Assembly (NCBI GenBank): GCA_027451405.1
Contig: DAIDJM010000057.1
Coordinates: 1-64,000 of the forward strand
Length of the DNA stretch: 64,000 nucleotides
Reading direction: 5' to 3'
DNA from: Acetobacteraceae bacterium
GTDB taxonomy: Bacteria > Pseudomonadota > Alphaproteobacteria > Acetobacterales > Acetobacteraceae
Below, one piece after another: positions 9,083 through 17,409 of this stretch. Each line of letters begins with the position of its first letter. The stretch's first letter is position 1. A program made the position numbers and the translations under genes. The notes below the pieces were generated by a model that had not been told where the DNA came from, made no database searches, and saw nothing but the letters and a program-made list of their open reading frames with translations.

Positions 9083-9448
9083 CCTCCGGGTCTGGCTACA
9101 CATGGTTGCGACTATTACGACCGGCGGCGCTGCGACGAGTGAGCATTGCCTAGGCGGCACGCAGAGCGCCGGAGGACGAAAGGGAGGGGTAAACAGGTGG
9201 CGTTGTCACCCGATGTCGACTGTGTATTCGCTTCAAGGGACTACTCCAAGAACAGTAATAGAGGCTAAGGCTCGCTTTCGTGGCCAGTCAATGACTTATG
9301 CGGCGAGGCCTGCGCCACAGGGCAACGCCTCTGCAGCGCCCCAGCCCTGGTAACACTAGGTCTTCCCCCGTAGCCCCTCCCTCCGACATAGCCTCGAGAC
9401 CGCGTTTCTTGGCATCCTTGCGCGAAACCAAGAGTCGGGAAAACTCAC
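9083..9448. other. 366-bp gene-free stretch upstream of the ATPase module
   Basis: Between the divergent ATPase and the 9449 gene. No ORF with homology-like sequence, tRNA or R1-R3 repeat is seen. It must carry the promoter of the ATPase/nuclease pair, but no convincing -35/-10 pair could be picked by eye. Composition shifts from mixed to GC-rich near 9300, so a junction of the transferred segment may lie here. Confidence 0.4.
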
Positions 9449-10153
9449 ATGCGTCTCGATTTCAGCAGCTTCATCGGCGGCTTCGCCGGCGCCTGCGCGA
9501 TCGGTGCGCTCGCCATGCTGGGCGGGGCGGCGCGGCCGGCGCAGGATGCGGCGTTCGGCGTACTGACCGTGCAGCGGATCGACGTGAGAGAGCCGGATGG
9601 CACGCTCCGGCTTGTCGTGTCGGACAGTGCGCGCGCGCCAGGCATCATCATTAAGGGACACGAGCAGCCGCATCCCTCGCGCCGGTCGGCCGGCCTGATT
9701 TTCTACAACGACGAAGGCACGGAGAATGGCGGACTGATTTTCAGCGGCGAACGATCGCCCGACGGCGCCAGACACAGCAGCGGCAGCCTCACCTTCGACC
9801 GCTACGAGCAGGATCAGATCGTTCAGGTCCAGGCCAGTGAAGACGGCGCGGCCCGCTCAGGCGGTCTGGTGGTCAACGACCAGCCCGAACCGACGATGGA
9901 TTGGGCGGCCATCGACCGCGCGCGGAACCTGAGCGGACCCGCGCAGCTTGCCGCGTTCAAGGCCGCCCACGCCGGTGGAACCCAGCGCGTGTTCCTCGGC
10001 CGCCGGGAAGACAAATCTTCCGAGTTGATCCTGCGCGACGGCGCCGGTCGCCCGCGCCTCGTCCTCCACGTCTCGGAAAACGGTGCTGCCTCCATCGACT
10101 TCCTCGACGATGCCGGAAAGCTACGCCGCCAAATCGAGCCACTGCCTCGCTGA
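9449..10153 (+). CDS. Membrane-anchored hypothetical protein
   Basis: 234 residues with one N-terminal transmembrane helix (FIGGFAGACAIGALAMLGGA) and a soluble remainder probably outside the membrane. Recurrent short patterns are RIDVREPDGTLRLVVSD, GLIFYNDEGTENGGLIFSG and LILRDGAGRPRLVLHV, which read as repeated beta-hairpins with the consensus D-x-x-G-x-x-R. Proteins with this 'IDVxDxxGxxRLVIS' opening are widespread hypothetical proteins; no function is known to me. A GGGAAA sequence precedes the ATG at suitable distance. No operon partner is obvious. Confidence 0.75.
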   Translation: MRLDFSSFIGGFAGACAIGALAMLGGAARPAQDAAFGVLTVQRIDVREPDGTLRLVVSDSARAPGIIIKGHEQPHPSRRSAGLIFYNDEGTENGGLIFSGERSPDGARHSSGSLTFDRYEQDQIVQVQASEDGAARSGGLVVNDQPEPTMDWAAIDRARNLSGPAQLAAFKAAHAGGTQRVFLGRREDKSSELILRDGAGRPRLVLHVSENGAASIDFLDDAGKLRRQIEPLPR

Positions 10154-10238
10154 AGCGGGCAACGAAGGCTCCAAGCCCAAGCAAAACGCGCAACGCGAGC
10201 GACCCCCAAACTTCCCCCTTGCCAACCTCCACGCCCTT

Positions 10239-10694
10239 ATGTTAGCGATCCTAACCGTGCCGCCCAACACCGCCACCGAGGCCGTCTATCGCCTCATCGA
10301 AATCATCGCCCTCATCGCCGAGGCGGTCGCGGCGCACTATGCGGGCAAACCGATCCGCGGCTACCTCATCGGCCGCTCCGCCACCCGCTTCTGCGACGAT
10401 CTCCGCCAATCCCTCGAAGCCCTCGCCGCCGAAATCGAAGCCCGGCAACAGGAACTCGCCGCTTCCCCACCCGAGGCCGAGTCCCCCGTCACGCAAGCCG
10501 GCTGCCGCGCCCAGCCCGCCGCCTCAACCGCGCCGGCGCAGCCCCGCCGCCCGGCCCCAGGCCGCCCCGCGCAAATCCGCAAAGCGATCCGCGCCCCCAT
10601 CCCAAGCCGCCAATCCCTGACCCACAGCCCGCCCCGCCGAACAAAACCCTGCGAAGTGGCGCCGTTTAAGCTCGTCCATTTCGTTTCGGTTTAG
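10239..10694 (+). CDS. Small hypothetical protein with basic Pro/Ala tail
   Basis: 151 residues if started at ATG 10239; the frame is open further upstream, to 10083, but that part overlaps the preceding gene. The first 75 residues form a hydrophobic/amphipathic helix region (YRLIEIIALIAEAVAAHYAG) followed by a helical DLRQSLEALAAEIEARQQEL. The rest is low-complexity Ala/Pro/Arg and may not be structured. No family is recognised. It could be a spurious ORF in GC-rich DNA; the coherent N-terminal half is the only support. Confidence 0.4.
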   Translation: MLAILTVPPNTATEAVYRLIEIIALIAEAVAAHYAGKPIRGYLIGRSATRFCDDLRQSLEALAAEIEARQQELAASPPEAESPVTQAGCRAQPAASTAPAQPRRPAPGRPAQIRKAIRAPIPSRQSLTHSPPRRTKPCEVAPFKLVHFVSV

Positions 10695-10741
10695 CAACAA
10701 GAATCTCGGGCGGGCGGGAGACGCGGTTCTCCAACACCCTC

Positions 10742-11836
10742 TCAAACATTGAAGCGAAACAGCAAAACGTCGCCGTCCTGCACCACGTAATCCCGCCCCT
10801 CGACCCGCAGCTTCCCCGCCTCCCGGGCGCCCGCCTCGCCATTCCCCGCCTCGAAATCCGGATACGCAATCGTCTCGCAGGCAATGAACCCGCGCTCGAA
10901 ATCATTGTGAATGACCGAAGCCGCCTGCGGCGCCTTCGTCCCCCGAACGATCGTCCAGGCCCGCGTCTCCTTCGGCCCCACCGTGAAATACGTGATCAGG
11001 CCCAAGAGCCCGTAGCCCGCGCGGATCACCCGATCGAGCCCGCTATCCGCAAGCCCGAGCCCCGCCAGGAACTCCCCCCGGTCCGCCTCCGGCAACTGGC
11101 TCACCTCGGCTTCGATCGCCGCCGAAACAACCACGGTGCCGGCCCCCTCGGCCGCGGCGCGCTCGGCCACCCGCGCCGAAAACGCATTCCCCGACGCCGC
11201 CGACGCCTCCTCGACATTGCACACGTAGAGCACCGGCTTGCTCGTCATGAGCCCAAGCCGCGAGGCCGCCACCTCCTGCCCCGCGGGAATGGCGCTCCGC
11301 GCCGGCCGCCCCGCCTGCAAGGCGGCCACGATCGGTTCCGCGAGCGCCACAAACGCCACACTCTCCCGATCCCCGCCGCGCGCCTTCTTCTGCGCCGCCA
11401 CCAGCCGCCGCTCGAGACTGTCGAGATCGGCCAGCATCAGCTCGGTCTCCACCGTCTCCGCATCCCGCACCGGATCGACGCTCCCTTCCACATGCGTCAC
11501 ATCCGGATCCTCGAAACACCGCAGCACATGCAGGATCGCATCCACCTCGCGGATATTCGCGAGGAACTGGTTGCCCAACCCCTCGCCCCGGCTCGCCCCG
11601 CGCACGAGCCCCGCGATATCCACGAACTCCAAGCTCGTCGGCACGATCTTCGCGGACTTGCCGATCCCCGCGAGCACGCCGAGCCGCGGATCGGGCACCG
11701 CCACCCGGCCTACATTCGGCTCGATCGTGCAAAAAGGATAATTCGCCGCCTGCGCCGCGGCCGTCGCGGTCAGCGCATTGAAGAGGGTCGATTTGCCGAC
11801 ATTCGGCAAGCCGACGATACCGCAATTGAAACCCAT
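10742..11836 (-). CDS. ychF: Redox-regulated ATPase YchF (Obg-like GTPase family)
   Basis: 364 residues, the usual length. N-terminal G domain with G1 GLPNVGKSTLFNAL, switch and G3 region FVDIAGLVRGASRGEGLG and a YCTIEPN-type segment (FCTIEPNVGRV). A coiled-coil insert follows (LDSLERRLVAAQKKARGG), and the C-terminal TGS domain ends RDYVVQDGDVLLFRFNV. YchF binds ribosomes and prefers ATP. The start ATG at 11836 is fixed by the conserved MGFNCGIVG. Its Shine-Dalgarno GGAGG (11845-11849, minus strand) is the end of R1 copy 4. Upstream on the same strand are pth and rplY, the usual alphaproteobacterial order, here split by the repeat. Confidence 0.97.
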   Translation of the reverse strand: MGFNCGIVGLPNVGKSTLFNALTATAAAQAANYPFCTIEPNVGRVAVPDPRLGVLAGIGKSAKIVPTSLEFVDIAGLVRGASRGEGLGNQFLANIREVDAILHVLRCFEDPDVTHVEGSVDPVRDAETVETELMLADLDSLERRLVAAQKKARGGDRESVAFVALAEPIVAALQAGRPARSAIPAGQEVAASRLGLMTSKPVLYVCNVEEASAASGNAFSARVAERAAAEGAGTVVVSAAIEAEVSQLPEADRGEFLAGLGLADSGLDRVIRAGYGLLGLITYFTVGPKETRAWTIVRGTKAPQAASVIHNDFERGFIACETIAYPDFEAGNGEAGAREAGKLRVEGRDYVVQDGDVLLFRFNV

Positions 11837-11842
11837 CTGTTT

Positions 11843-11972
11843 CGCCTCCGGCGGGCAGGGGCTCCGCCCCTGCACCCCGCTGGGGCCGAAAGGCCCCAGA
11901 CCCCATCGATTCGGGGTCTGGGGCCCACCGGCCCCAGCGGAGGGGTGCAGGGGAGGCAGAGCCTCCCCTGCT
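11843..11972. repeat. R1 interspersed palindrome, copy 4 (two copies head to head)
   Basis: A forward unit (CCTCCGGCGGGCAGGGGC-TCC-GCCCC, then TGGGGCC-GAAA-GGCCCCA) runs into a reverse unit (GGGGTCTGGGGCC...GGCCCCA, then GGGGAGGC-AGA-GCCTCCCC). It separates pth from ychF. The outer CCGGAGGC supplies the ychF ribosome-binding site. Confidence 0.93.
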
Positions 11973-12536
11973 CTACGCAGCCGCCATTTTGGTCATGAAC
12001 AATTCCGGCTGATCCCCCGCGAGCAGCGGCGCCGCATCCGCGATATCATCGAGCCAACGATCCAAAGCCGCCATTTCCGCCTTCGGAACGTTGCTCAACA
12101 CATACCCCGCCACCGCGTCCTTATGCCCCGGATGCCCGATGCCGAGCCGCACGCGCCAGAAATCCGCGCTCCCCAGATGCTGCTCGATGCTCCGCAGCCC
12201 GTTATGCCCCGCCGCCCCGCCGCCGCGCTTCACGCGCACGCGCCCCGGCGCCAGATCGAGCTCGTCATGAAACACCAGGATCGCGCCCGGCGCGATTTTG
12301 TAGAAATGCGCCGCCGGCTGCACGCTCTCGCCCGACGCATTCATGTAAGTGAGCGGCTTCAGCGCCACGATCTTCTCGCCGCCGATCGTGCCCTCGCAAA
12401 CGAGCCCGCCGAACCGCCGCCGCCACGGCGCGAACCCATGCCGGGCCGCGATCCGCTCGATCGCCATGAAACCGAGATTGTGCCGGTGCTGCGCCATGCC
12501 GGGCTCGGGATTCCCGAGCCCCACCCAAAGGCGCAA
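11973..12536 (-). CDS. pth: Peptidyl-tRNA hydrolase
   Basis: 187 residues from a TTG at 12536, four bases after the rplY stop codon. The track of conserved sequence begins there: LRLWVGLGNPEPGM. It has the catalytic His of HRHNLGFMAIERI, the core LKPLTYMNASGESVQ and the HDELDLAPGRVRVKRGGGAAGHNGLRSI block with the second active-site region. It releases peptides from prematurely dissociated peptidyl-tRNA in the cytoplasm. The in-frame ORF extends upstream only as an Arg-rich shadow of the rplY tail, so the TTG start with the AAGAAGAAG purine run of rplY as ribosome-binding site is preferred. Operon rplY-pth-(ychF). Confidence 0.95.
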   Translation of the reverse strand: MRLWVGLGNPEPGMAQHRHNLGFMAIERIAARHGFAPWRRRFGGLVCEGTIGGEKIVALKPLTYMNASGESVQPAAHFYKIAPGAILVFHDELDLAPGRVRVKRGGGAAGHNGLRSIEQHLGSADFWRVRLGIGHPGHKDAVAGYVLSNVPKAEMAALDRWLDDIADAAPLLAGDQPELFMTKMAAA

Positions 12537-12540
12537 CGGA

Positions 12541-13218
12541 CTACTTCTTCTTGGCCGCGGCCGCCGGCTTCGCGGCCGCCGCCGGCGCCGCCTTGCCCTT
12601 CGCCGCCGCGGCGGGTGCCGCCGCCGCCGCATCCGCCGCCGGCTCGGCCGACTTGGTCGGCGGCGCGATGGTGGCGATCACGAAATCCCGCTCGGCGATC
12701 GTCGGCCGCACATTCTCCGTGCCCTTGAGGTCGCTCCACCGGATCGCATCCGCGATATCGAGCGCGCCGAGATCGGCCTCGAGGAACGCCGGCACCGTGT
12801 CCGGATCGGCGAACACTTCCACCGTATGCCGCACCACGTTCAGCACGCCGCCCTTCTTGAGCCCCGGGCTCGTGCCTTCGTTCAAGTAATGAACCGCCAC
12901 CGCCACGCGAATATGCTCGCCCGGCGCCAGCCGCTGGAAATCCACATGCTGCGGCGCGTCCGTCACCGGATGGAACTGCACGTCGCGCATCAGCGCCCGC
13001 GCCTTCTGCCCATCGACCGACAGCTCATAGAGCCGCGACCGCCACCCGCCGCGCGCCAGCTCGCGCAGCACCGCGCGGGGCTCGAGCGCGATCGGCGTCG
13101 GTGTCTGCTTCGCCCCATAGACGATGCCCGGCAGCTTGCCGGCCCGCCGCGTCGCCCGCGCGCCTCCGGTTCCCGGCCGGTTCCGGCTCTCGGCCTCGAT
13201 CGCGACAAAATCCGTCAT
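12541..13218 (-). CDS. rplY: 50S ribosomal protein L25 (long Ctc/TL5 form)
   Basis: 225 residues. The N-terminal 5S-rRNA-binding L25 domain (SRNRPGTGGARATRRAGKLPG, GIVYG, RDVQFHPVTD..HVDFQRL) is followed by the beta-rich C-terminal TL5 domain (EADLGALDIADAIRWSDL). A tail of Ala/Pro/Lys ends AAAKKK. ATG 13218 starts the conserved MTDFVAIEAE sequence; the ORF is open upstream but only as antisense of the divergent rpmE. It shares a ~190-bp divergent promoter region with rpmE. The Lys codons at its 3' end serve as the purine stretch for pth translation. Confidence 0.96.
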   Translation of the reverse strand: MTDFVAIEAESRNRPGTGGARATRRAGKLPGIVYGAKQTPTPIALEPRAVLRELARGGWRSRLYELSVDGQKARALMRDVQFHPVTDAPQHVDFQRLAPGEHIRVAVAVHYLNEGTSPGLKKGGVLNVVRHTVEVFADPDTVPAFLEADLGALDIADAIRWSDLKGTENVRPTIAERDFVIATIAPPTKSAEPAADAAAAAPAAAAKGKAAPAAAAKPAAAAKKK

Positions 13219-13404
13219 GGCGGCAAGCTCCAACGCGTAAAAGCCGGCGTGGGCGCGCCGACGGCAGGCCCGCGCCTCTAAGCGATCCCCCCGCCGGATG
13301 CAAGCCGCCCAGCGCCTTGCCACCCGCCCCTCATCCTCGTAAGAGCGCCGCTTCCGCGCTCCCGGTCGGTCATCGGGAGCGCCAGCACGCGCGAGATCCG
13401 CCCC

Positions 13405-13635
13405 ATGAAATCCGGCATCCACCCCGACTACCACGAAATCACCGTCATCATGACCGACGGGACCGAGTTCAAAACCCGCTCCTGCTACGGCAAGCCGGGC
13501 GACACGCTCCGCCTCGACATCGACCCGAAAAGCCACCCGGCCTGGACCGGCGTACAGCGCATCATGGATACCGGCGGCCAGGTGGCGAAATTCAACAAGA
13601 AGTTCGCCGGCATCGGCAACCGCAAGAAAGGCTGA
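13405..13635 (+). CDS. rpmE: 50S ribosomal protein L31
   Basis: 76 residues: [27 protein letters not shown], then [26 protein letters not shown]. This is the L31 family of the large subunit. The four zinc-binding cysteines of the type A zinc form are missing (only Cys27 remains), so it is the zinc-independent (C-minus) form, which is favoured under zinc limitation in bacteria that carry both types. It is transcribed divergently from rplY and is a single-gene unit. Confidence 0.96.
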   Translation: MKSGIHPDYHEITVIMTDGTEFKTRSCYGKPGDTLRLDIDPKSHPAWTGVQRIMDTGGQVAKFNKKFAGIGNRKKG

Positions 13636-13654
13636 TTTTCCTAAAAAATCTTGC

Positions 13655-13680
13655 CTTGAACCGGCTTTTCGGCTCATTAT
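13655..13680 (+). promoter_or_regulatory. Putative RpoH (sigma-32) promoter of the hsp20 gene
   Basis: CTTGAA at 13655-13660 and CATTAT at 13675-13680, 14 bases apart, match the heat-shock promoter pattern of alphaproteobacteria (CTTGAA with a CAT-rich -10). It lies ~110 bp before the hsp20 ATG, leaving a long structured leader. Confidence 0.55.
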
Positions 13681-13689
13681 CTCCTGCAG

Positions 13690-13791
13690 CGTCCGGGGTG
13701 CCTTTCAGGGCTCCGGGTGCAACCCAGGGCCGGCCCCAACCAAGGGCGGCCGGCCGCAAAGCCTTGCTGATGCAGGAGGTTCTTGCCCATG
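13690..13791 (+). promoter_or_regulatory. Putative ROSE-like RNA thermometer in the hsp20 leader
   Basis: The ~100-base leader is rich in short palindromes. It ends with CCTTGCTGATGCAGGAGG, where a UUGCU element faces the AGGAGG Shine-Dalgarno (13774-13779) across a tight loop, followed 9 bases later by ATG 13789. The UYGCU/anti-SD arrangement directly upstream of a small heat-shock gene is the hallmark of ROSE elements. The pairing includes non-canonical pairs, as in known ROSE helices. Folding at 30 and 42 degrees would test it. Confidence 0.55.
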
Positions 13792-14256
13792 ACGTACGAT
13801 TTTGCTCCCCTTTTCCGCACCGCGATCGGTTTCGACCGGCTCGCCCGCCTGGCCGACACCGCGCTCGAAGCCGCGTCCGCTCCGGCCTACCCGCCCTACA
13901 ACATCGAAAAAACCGGCGATGAGACCTATCGCCTGACGATGGCGGTCGCCGGGTTCAGCCAGGACGAGCTCGAGATCGTGGTGAAGGACAATACGCTGCT
14001 CATCGCCGGCCGCGTCGCCAGCGAACAGCCGCGCCACGAAGTGCTCTATCGCGGCATCGCCGGCCGCGCCTTCGAGCGCCGCTTCGTCCTCGCCGACCAT
14101 ATCGTCGTCGAGGGCGCCGACCTTCAGAACGGCCTGCTCCATGTGGGCCTCAAGCGGGTCGTGCCCGAGGCGCTGAAGCCCCGCCGCATCCAGATCGGCG
14201 CCGGCCAGCCCACGATCGCGAACGACACCAAGACGGTCGACGTCCAGGCTGCCTAA
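13789..14256 (+). CDS. Small heat-shock protein Hsp20 (IbpA family)
   Basis: 155 residues from ATG 13789. A TTG at 13783 is also in frame, but the AGGAGG spacing fits the ATG. The short N-terminal arm FAPLFRTAIGFDRLARL and the PPYNIEKTGDETYRLTMAVAGF entry to the alpha-crystallin domain are typical IbpA. The domain continues with VVKDNTLLIAGR and ends with the GLLHVGL strand and the anchoring region. It is an ATP-independent chaperone that holds unfolded proteins. Heat control is likely at two levels, through the RpoH-like promoter and the leader RNA. A strong terminator follows. Confidence 0.95.
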   Translation: MTYDFAPLFRTAIGFDRLARLADTALEAASAPAYPPYNIEKTGDETYRLTMAVAGFSQDELEIVVKDNTLLIAGRVASEQPRHEVLYRGIAGRAFERRFVLADHIVVEGADLQNGLLHVGLKRVVPEALKPRRIQIGAGQPTIANDTKTVDVQAA

Positions 14257-14273
14257 CCGCGGCCGAGAAAACC

Positions 14274-14306
14274 GGGGCCGGAGGGACCACCCTCCGGCCC
14301 CTTTTT
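14274..14306 (+). terminator. Intrinsic terminator of hsp20
   Basis: Perfect 12-bp stem GGGGCCGGAGGG / CCCTCCGGCCCC with an ACCA loop and a run of five T. It abuts the end of the convergent DUF1192 gene. Confidence 0.93.
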
Positions 14307-14497
14307 CATGTCCGGAACCGGAAGACGCTGTCGGCCGCGCCCCGCGCCCCCTCCTTGGCCCCGATCGCCGCCTCGGCCCGCGCGATCTCGCCGCGCAGTT
14401 CCTCGATATAGGCGCGCAGATCCGCGACACTCCACCCATCCAGCGGCGGCCGCTCGAGCCTCGCGTTTTTGCGTGGCCTAATATCTTCCTCATCCAT
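14306..14497 (-). CDS. DUF1192 family small protein
   Basis: 63 residues from the second of two ATGs (14497; 14500 is the other). Sequence MDEEDIRPRKNARLERPPLD, then GWSVADLRAYIEELRGEIARAEAAI matches the alphaproteobacterial DUF1192 pattern of an acidic start, an Arg-rich linker and one helix. No function is established. It is convergent with hsp20, and its stop codon overlaps the last base of the terminator T-run. Confidence 0.85.
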   Translation of the reverse strand: MDEEDIRPRKNARLERPPLDGWSVADLRAYIEELRGEIARAEAAIGAKEGARGAADSVFRFRT

Positions 14498-14652
14498 CAT
14501 GGCTCACCTTGACCCGCCCCGAACCCGGAGCCCATATCCAGCCTCGACTGAAATGATGGCGTGCCCGGACGCCGGGCCCAAGCCTGCAAGTCGCGGACAA
14601 GCTGAACCTGACCGGCGCGCTCACGATGGCGGCGCGCGAGGATGAGTTGACC

Positions 14653-15240
14653 ATGACGCTACCCCTGATGCCGAAAGCCACCGCAGTCTGGCTCATCGAC
14701 AAGACCGCGCTCACCTTCGAGCAGATCGCCGATTTCTGCGGCATGCACCCGCTCGAAGTGCAGGCGATCGCCGACGGCGAAGTCGCGCAGGGCATCGTCG
14801 GCTACGATCCGGTCGCCAACAGCCAGGTCACGATGGAGGAGATCCATCGCTGCGAGGCGGACCCCAAGCTGCGGCTCCGGCTGCTGCCGGCCAACACCTA
14901 TGCGGTGAAGCGCCAGCGCGGCGCCCGCTACACGCCGCTCGCCAAGCGCAACGACCGGCCGGACGGCATCGCATTCCTGCTGCGCAACTACCCCCAGTTG
15001 AGCGACGCCCAGGTGGTCAAGCTGCTCGGCACCACCAAGGAAACCATCCAGAAGGTGCGTGACCGCCAGCATTGGAACAGCGCGAACATCAAGCCGCGCG
15101 ACCCGGTGATCCTCGGCCTCTGCACCCAGACCGACCTCAACGCGATGGTGCAGACGGCGAACGACCGCCTCGCCCGCGAGGGACGCGCGGTGCCGCCGCC
15201 ACCCCAGGCGGAAGCCGAAGAAGCCGCCTGGACGGGCTGA
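14653..15240 (+). CDS. trcR: TrcR-type cell-cycle transcriptional regulator (DUF1013)
   Basis: 195 residues from ATG 14653, chosen because the family begins MTLPLMPKATAVWLIDKTAL; an upstream in-frame ATG at 14626 would add nine residues. Conserved blocks are LTFEQIADFCGMHPLEVQAI, a helix-turn-helix-like region, then AKRNDRPDGIAFLLRNYPQL, KLLGTTKETIQKVRDRQHWN and DPVILGLCTQTDL. TrcR was named as a regulator in the alphaproteobacterial cell-cycle network; the partner sites are not visible here. An R1 copy follows directly after the stop codon. Confidence 0.9.
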   Translation: MTLPLMPKATAVWLIDKTALTFEQIADFCGMHPLEVQAIADGEVAQGIVGYDPVANSQVTMEEIHRCEADPKLRLRLLPANTYAVKRQRGARYTPLAKRNDRPDGIAFLLRNYPQLSDAQVVKLLGTTKETIQKVRDRQHWNSANIKPRDPVILGLCTQTDLNAMVQTANDRLAREGRAVPPPPQAEAEEAAWTG

Positions 15241-15245
15241 AGCCC

Positions 15246-15287
15246 GCCTCCGGCGGGCAGGGGCTCGGCCTCTGCCCGCCGGAGGCA
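15246..15287. repeat. R1 interspersed palindrome, copy 5 (short)
   Basis: Single-hairpin copy: CCTCCGGCGGGCAGGGGC...GCCTCTGCCCGCCGGAGG, an almost perfect 42-bp palindrome between the convergent trcR and DUF465 genes, where it could act as a bidirectional terminator. Confidence 0.9.
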
Positions 15288-15292
15288 GGCGA

Positions 15293-15460
15293 CTATCCCC
15301 CTCGAAGCCGCTCCATCTCCTCCTTCAGTTTCAGCTTCTCCACTTTCAGCCGCGCAATCAGGCTCTCATCCGGCCGCGGGCGATGATCCTCGTCGGCAAT
15401 CCGTGTCTCGAGCGTCGCATGACGCTCCTTGAGCGCCTCGATACGGGCTTGCAGGCTCAT
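15293..15460 (-). CDS. DUF465 (YdcH-like) small coiled-coil protein
   Basis: 55 residues, below the usual ORF cut-off. It reads MSLQARIEALKERHATLETR, then IADEDHRPRPDESLIARLKV and EKLKLKEEMERLRGG. The start is supported by GGAGG four to five bases upstream. The paired helices with ERH and KLKLKEE are characteristic of DUF465. Function is unknown. A second DUF465 gene is encoded divergently only ~130 bp away. Confidence 0.85.
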   Translation of the reverse strand: MSLQARIEALKERHATLETRIADEDHRPRPDESLIARLKVEKLKLKEEMERLRGG

Positions 15461-15589
15461 GATGCCTCCATACTAGGGTGCACCCCACTCTGGCGGTGCC
15501 CCGAAACTGTAATCCCGCCGCGCCGCCGAACGCACGCCTATTCCGGCAGGTTCTTCCCCCCGCCCGGCGCCGTGCTAATGCAACCGGCC

Positions 15590-15793
15590 ATGCTGTTCAC
15601 CGACCGCGACTCCCTGTTGCGAAAGCTGCACGAGCTGCGGAGCGAGCACCGCGACCTCGACACCGTCATCGCCCGTCTCGCGATCCAATCGATCGACCAG
15701 CTTCAGGTCCAGCGCCTCAAGAAGCGCAAACTGATGCTCAAGGACGAGATCGCCCGCCTCGAGAGCCGCCTCATCCCGGACAATATCGCGTAA
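15590..15793 (+). CDS. DUF465 family protein, divergent partner
   Basis: 67 residues from ATG 15590; an in-frame ATG at 15578 would add four residues. It reads [20 protein letters not shown], then [10 protein letters not shown] and [20 protein letters not shown]. It has the same helical hairpin pattern as the 15293 gene. The TAA stop overlaps the purE ATG (TAATG), so it is translationally coupled to purEK. Confidence 0.9.
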   Translation: MLFTDRDSLLRKLHELRSEHRDLDTVIARLAIQSIDQLQVQRLKKRKLMLKDEIARLESRLIPDNIA

Positions 15794-16281
15794 TGAGCGC
15801 CCCCCTGGTCGGCATCATCATGGGCAGCCAGTCCGACTGGCCCACCCTCCAGCACGCCGCCGAGACCCTGGGCGCGCTCGGCGTCCCGCACGAGACCCGC
15901 ATCGTCTCGGCCCACCGCACCCCCGACCGGCTCGCGTCTTACGCGAAATCCGCGCAAGGCCGGGGCTTGCGCATCATCATCGCCGGCGCCGGCGGCGCCG
16001 CCCATCTGCCCGGCATGACCGCCGCCCAGACCCCGCTCCCGGTGCTCGGGGTCCCGGTCCCCACCCACGCGCTCACCGGCATGGACAGCCTGCTCTCCAT
16101 CGTCCAGATGCCCGCCGGCATCCCGGTCGGCACGCTCGCGATCGGCCGCGCCGGCGCCATCAACGCGGCCCTGCTCGCCGCCGCCATCCTCGCCCTCTCC
16201 GACCCGGCGCTGGCCGCGCGCCTGGACGCGTTCCGCGCCAACCAGACGGACTCGGTCGCGGAGCAGCCGAGCCCCGCGTGA
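15793..16281 (+). CDS. purE: 5-(carboxyamino)imidazole ribonucleotide mutase
   Basis: 162 residues. Signatures are [19 protein letters not shown], the catalytic His in [25 protein letters not shown] and [20 protein letters not shown]. It converts N5-CAIR to CAIR in purine synthesis. It starts within TAATG of the DUF465 gene, and its TGA overlaps the purK GTG, so the three genes form one tight operon. Confidence 0.98.
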   Translation: MSAPLVGIIMGSQSDWPTLQHAAETLGALGVPHETRIVSAHRTPDRLASYAKSAQGRGLRIIIAGAGGAAHLPGMTAAQTPLPVLGVPVPTHALTGMDSLLSIVQMPAGIPVGTLAIGRAGAINAALLAAAILALSDPALAARLDAFRANQTDSVAEQPSPA

Positions 16282-17402
16282 CGCCGCTCCCGCCCGGCCA
16301 CACCATCGGCATCGTCGGCGGCGGCCAGCTCGGCCGCATGCTGGCGATCGCCGCCGCCCGCCTCGGCTACCACGCCCACATCCTCACGCCGCACGCGGAC
16401 AGCCCGGCCACCCAGGTCGCCGCCTCCGCCACGATCGGCCCCTACGACGACCAGGCCACGCTCGCCCGCTTCGCGGACGCCACCGACCTCATCACCTTCG
16501 AGTTCGAGAATGTCAGCGCCGCGGGCCTCGACCTGCTGGCCGGCCGCCGCCCGGTGCATCCCTCGCCTGCCATCCTCCGGGCGAGCCAGGACCGCGTCAC
16601 CGAGAAATGCTTCATCAATGGCGCCGGCATCCCGACCGCCCTCTGGTCGAGCGTCAGCACCCGCGCCGAGCTCGACCGCGCGGTCGCCGAACTCGGCTTG
16701 CCCGCGGTGCTGAAGACCACCCGCCTCGGCTATGACGGCCGCGGCCAGGCGATGCTCCGCAGCGCGGCCGATCTCGATGCCGCCTGGGAACGGCTCGCGC
16801 CGAAACCGCTGATCCTCGAACGCGCCGTGGATTTCGCCTGCGAAATCAGCGTGATCGTCGCCCGCGCCGAGGACGGCAGCCTGGCCGCGTTCGACGTCGC
16901 CGAGAACCGCCACCGCAACCACATCCTCGACCTCTCGCTGGCCCCCGCCCGCATCCCCGAGACGACCGCCGAACGCGCCCGCGACATCGCCTGCCACCTG
17001 GCCGGCGCGCTGCGCGTGACCGGCCTTCTCGCCGTCGAAATGTTCGTCGATCGCGACGGTCAGGTGCTGGTCAACGAGCTGGCCCCGCGTCCGCACAATT
17101 CCGGCCATTGGACGCTGGACGCCTGCCCCGCCAGCCAGTTCGAGCAGCATATCCGCGCCATTGCCGGCCTGCCCCTCGCCAGCGCGGCGCGCCATTCCGA
17201 TGCCGCGATGAAGAACCTGGTGGGCCCCGAGGCGCTCACCCTCTGGCCCCGGATCCTGGCCACCCCCGGCCTGATCCCGCACCATTACGGCAAGCGCGAG
17301 GCCCGGCCCGGCCGCAAGCTCGGCCACGTCACCCACCTCTTTCCCCGCGGCGGGCTGCCGGGCGAGCTCGGCGTGGAAGCGGCGTTCGCGGGGCTCGGGT
17401 AG
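16278..17402 (+). CDS. purK: 5-(carboxyamino)imidazole ribonucleotide synthase
   Basis: 374 residues from a GTG that overlaps the purE stop (GTGA). ATP-grasp enzyme: [20 protein letters not shown] at the N-terminus, then [19 protein letters not shown] and the ATP/Mg site [19 protein letters not shown]. It makes N5-CAIR from AIR, bicarbonate and ATP for PurE. The stop codon is eight bases before R3 copy 1. Confidence 0.98.
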   Translation: MTPLPPGHTIGIVGGGQLGRMLAIAAARLGYHAHILTPHADSPATQVAASATIGPYDDQATLARFADATDLITFEFENVSAAGLDLLAGRRPVHPSPAILRASQDRVTEKCFINGAGIPTALWSSVSTRAELDRAVAELGLPAVLKTTRLGYDGRGQAMLRSAADLDAAWERLAPKPLILERAVDFACEISVIVARAEDGSLAAFDVAENRHRNHILDLSLAPARIPETTAERARDIACHLAGALRVTGLLAVEMFVDRDGQVLVNELAPRPHNSGHWTLDACPASQFEQHIRAIAGLPLASAARHSDAAMKNLVGPEALTLWPRILATPGLIPHHYGKREARPGRKLGHVTHLFPRGGLPGELGVEAAFAGLG

Positions 17403-17409
17403 GCGCCTA

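Noticed and set aside
7509-9160. Assignment of the ATPase/nuclease pair to PARIS, Gabija or Septu.
   Set aside because: The partner is not TOPRIM/DUF4435, UvrD helicase or HNH, and the ATPase lacks an OLD TOPRIM domain.
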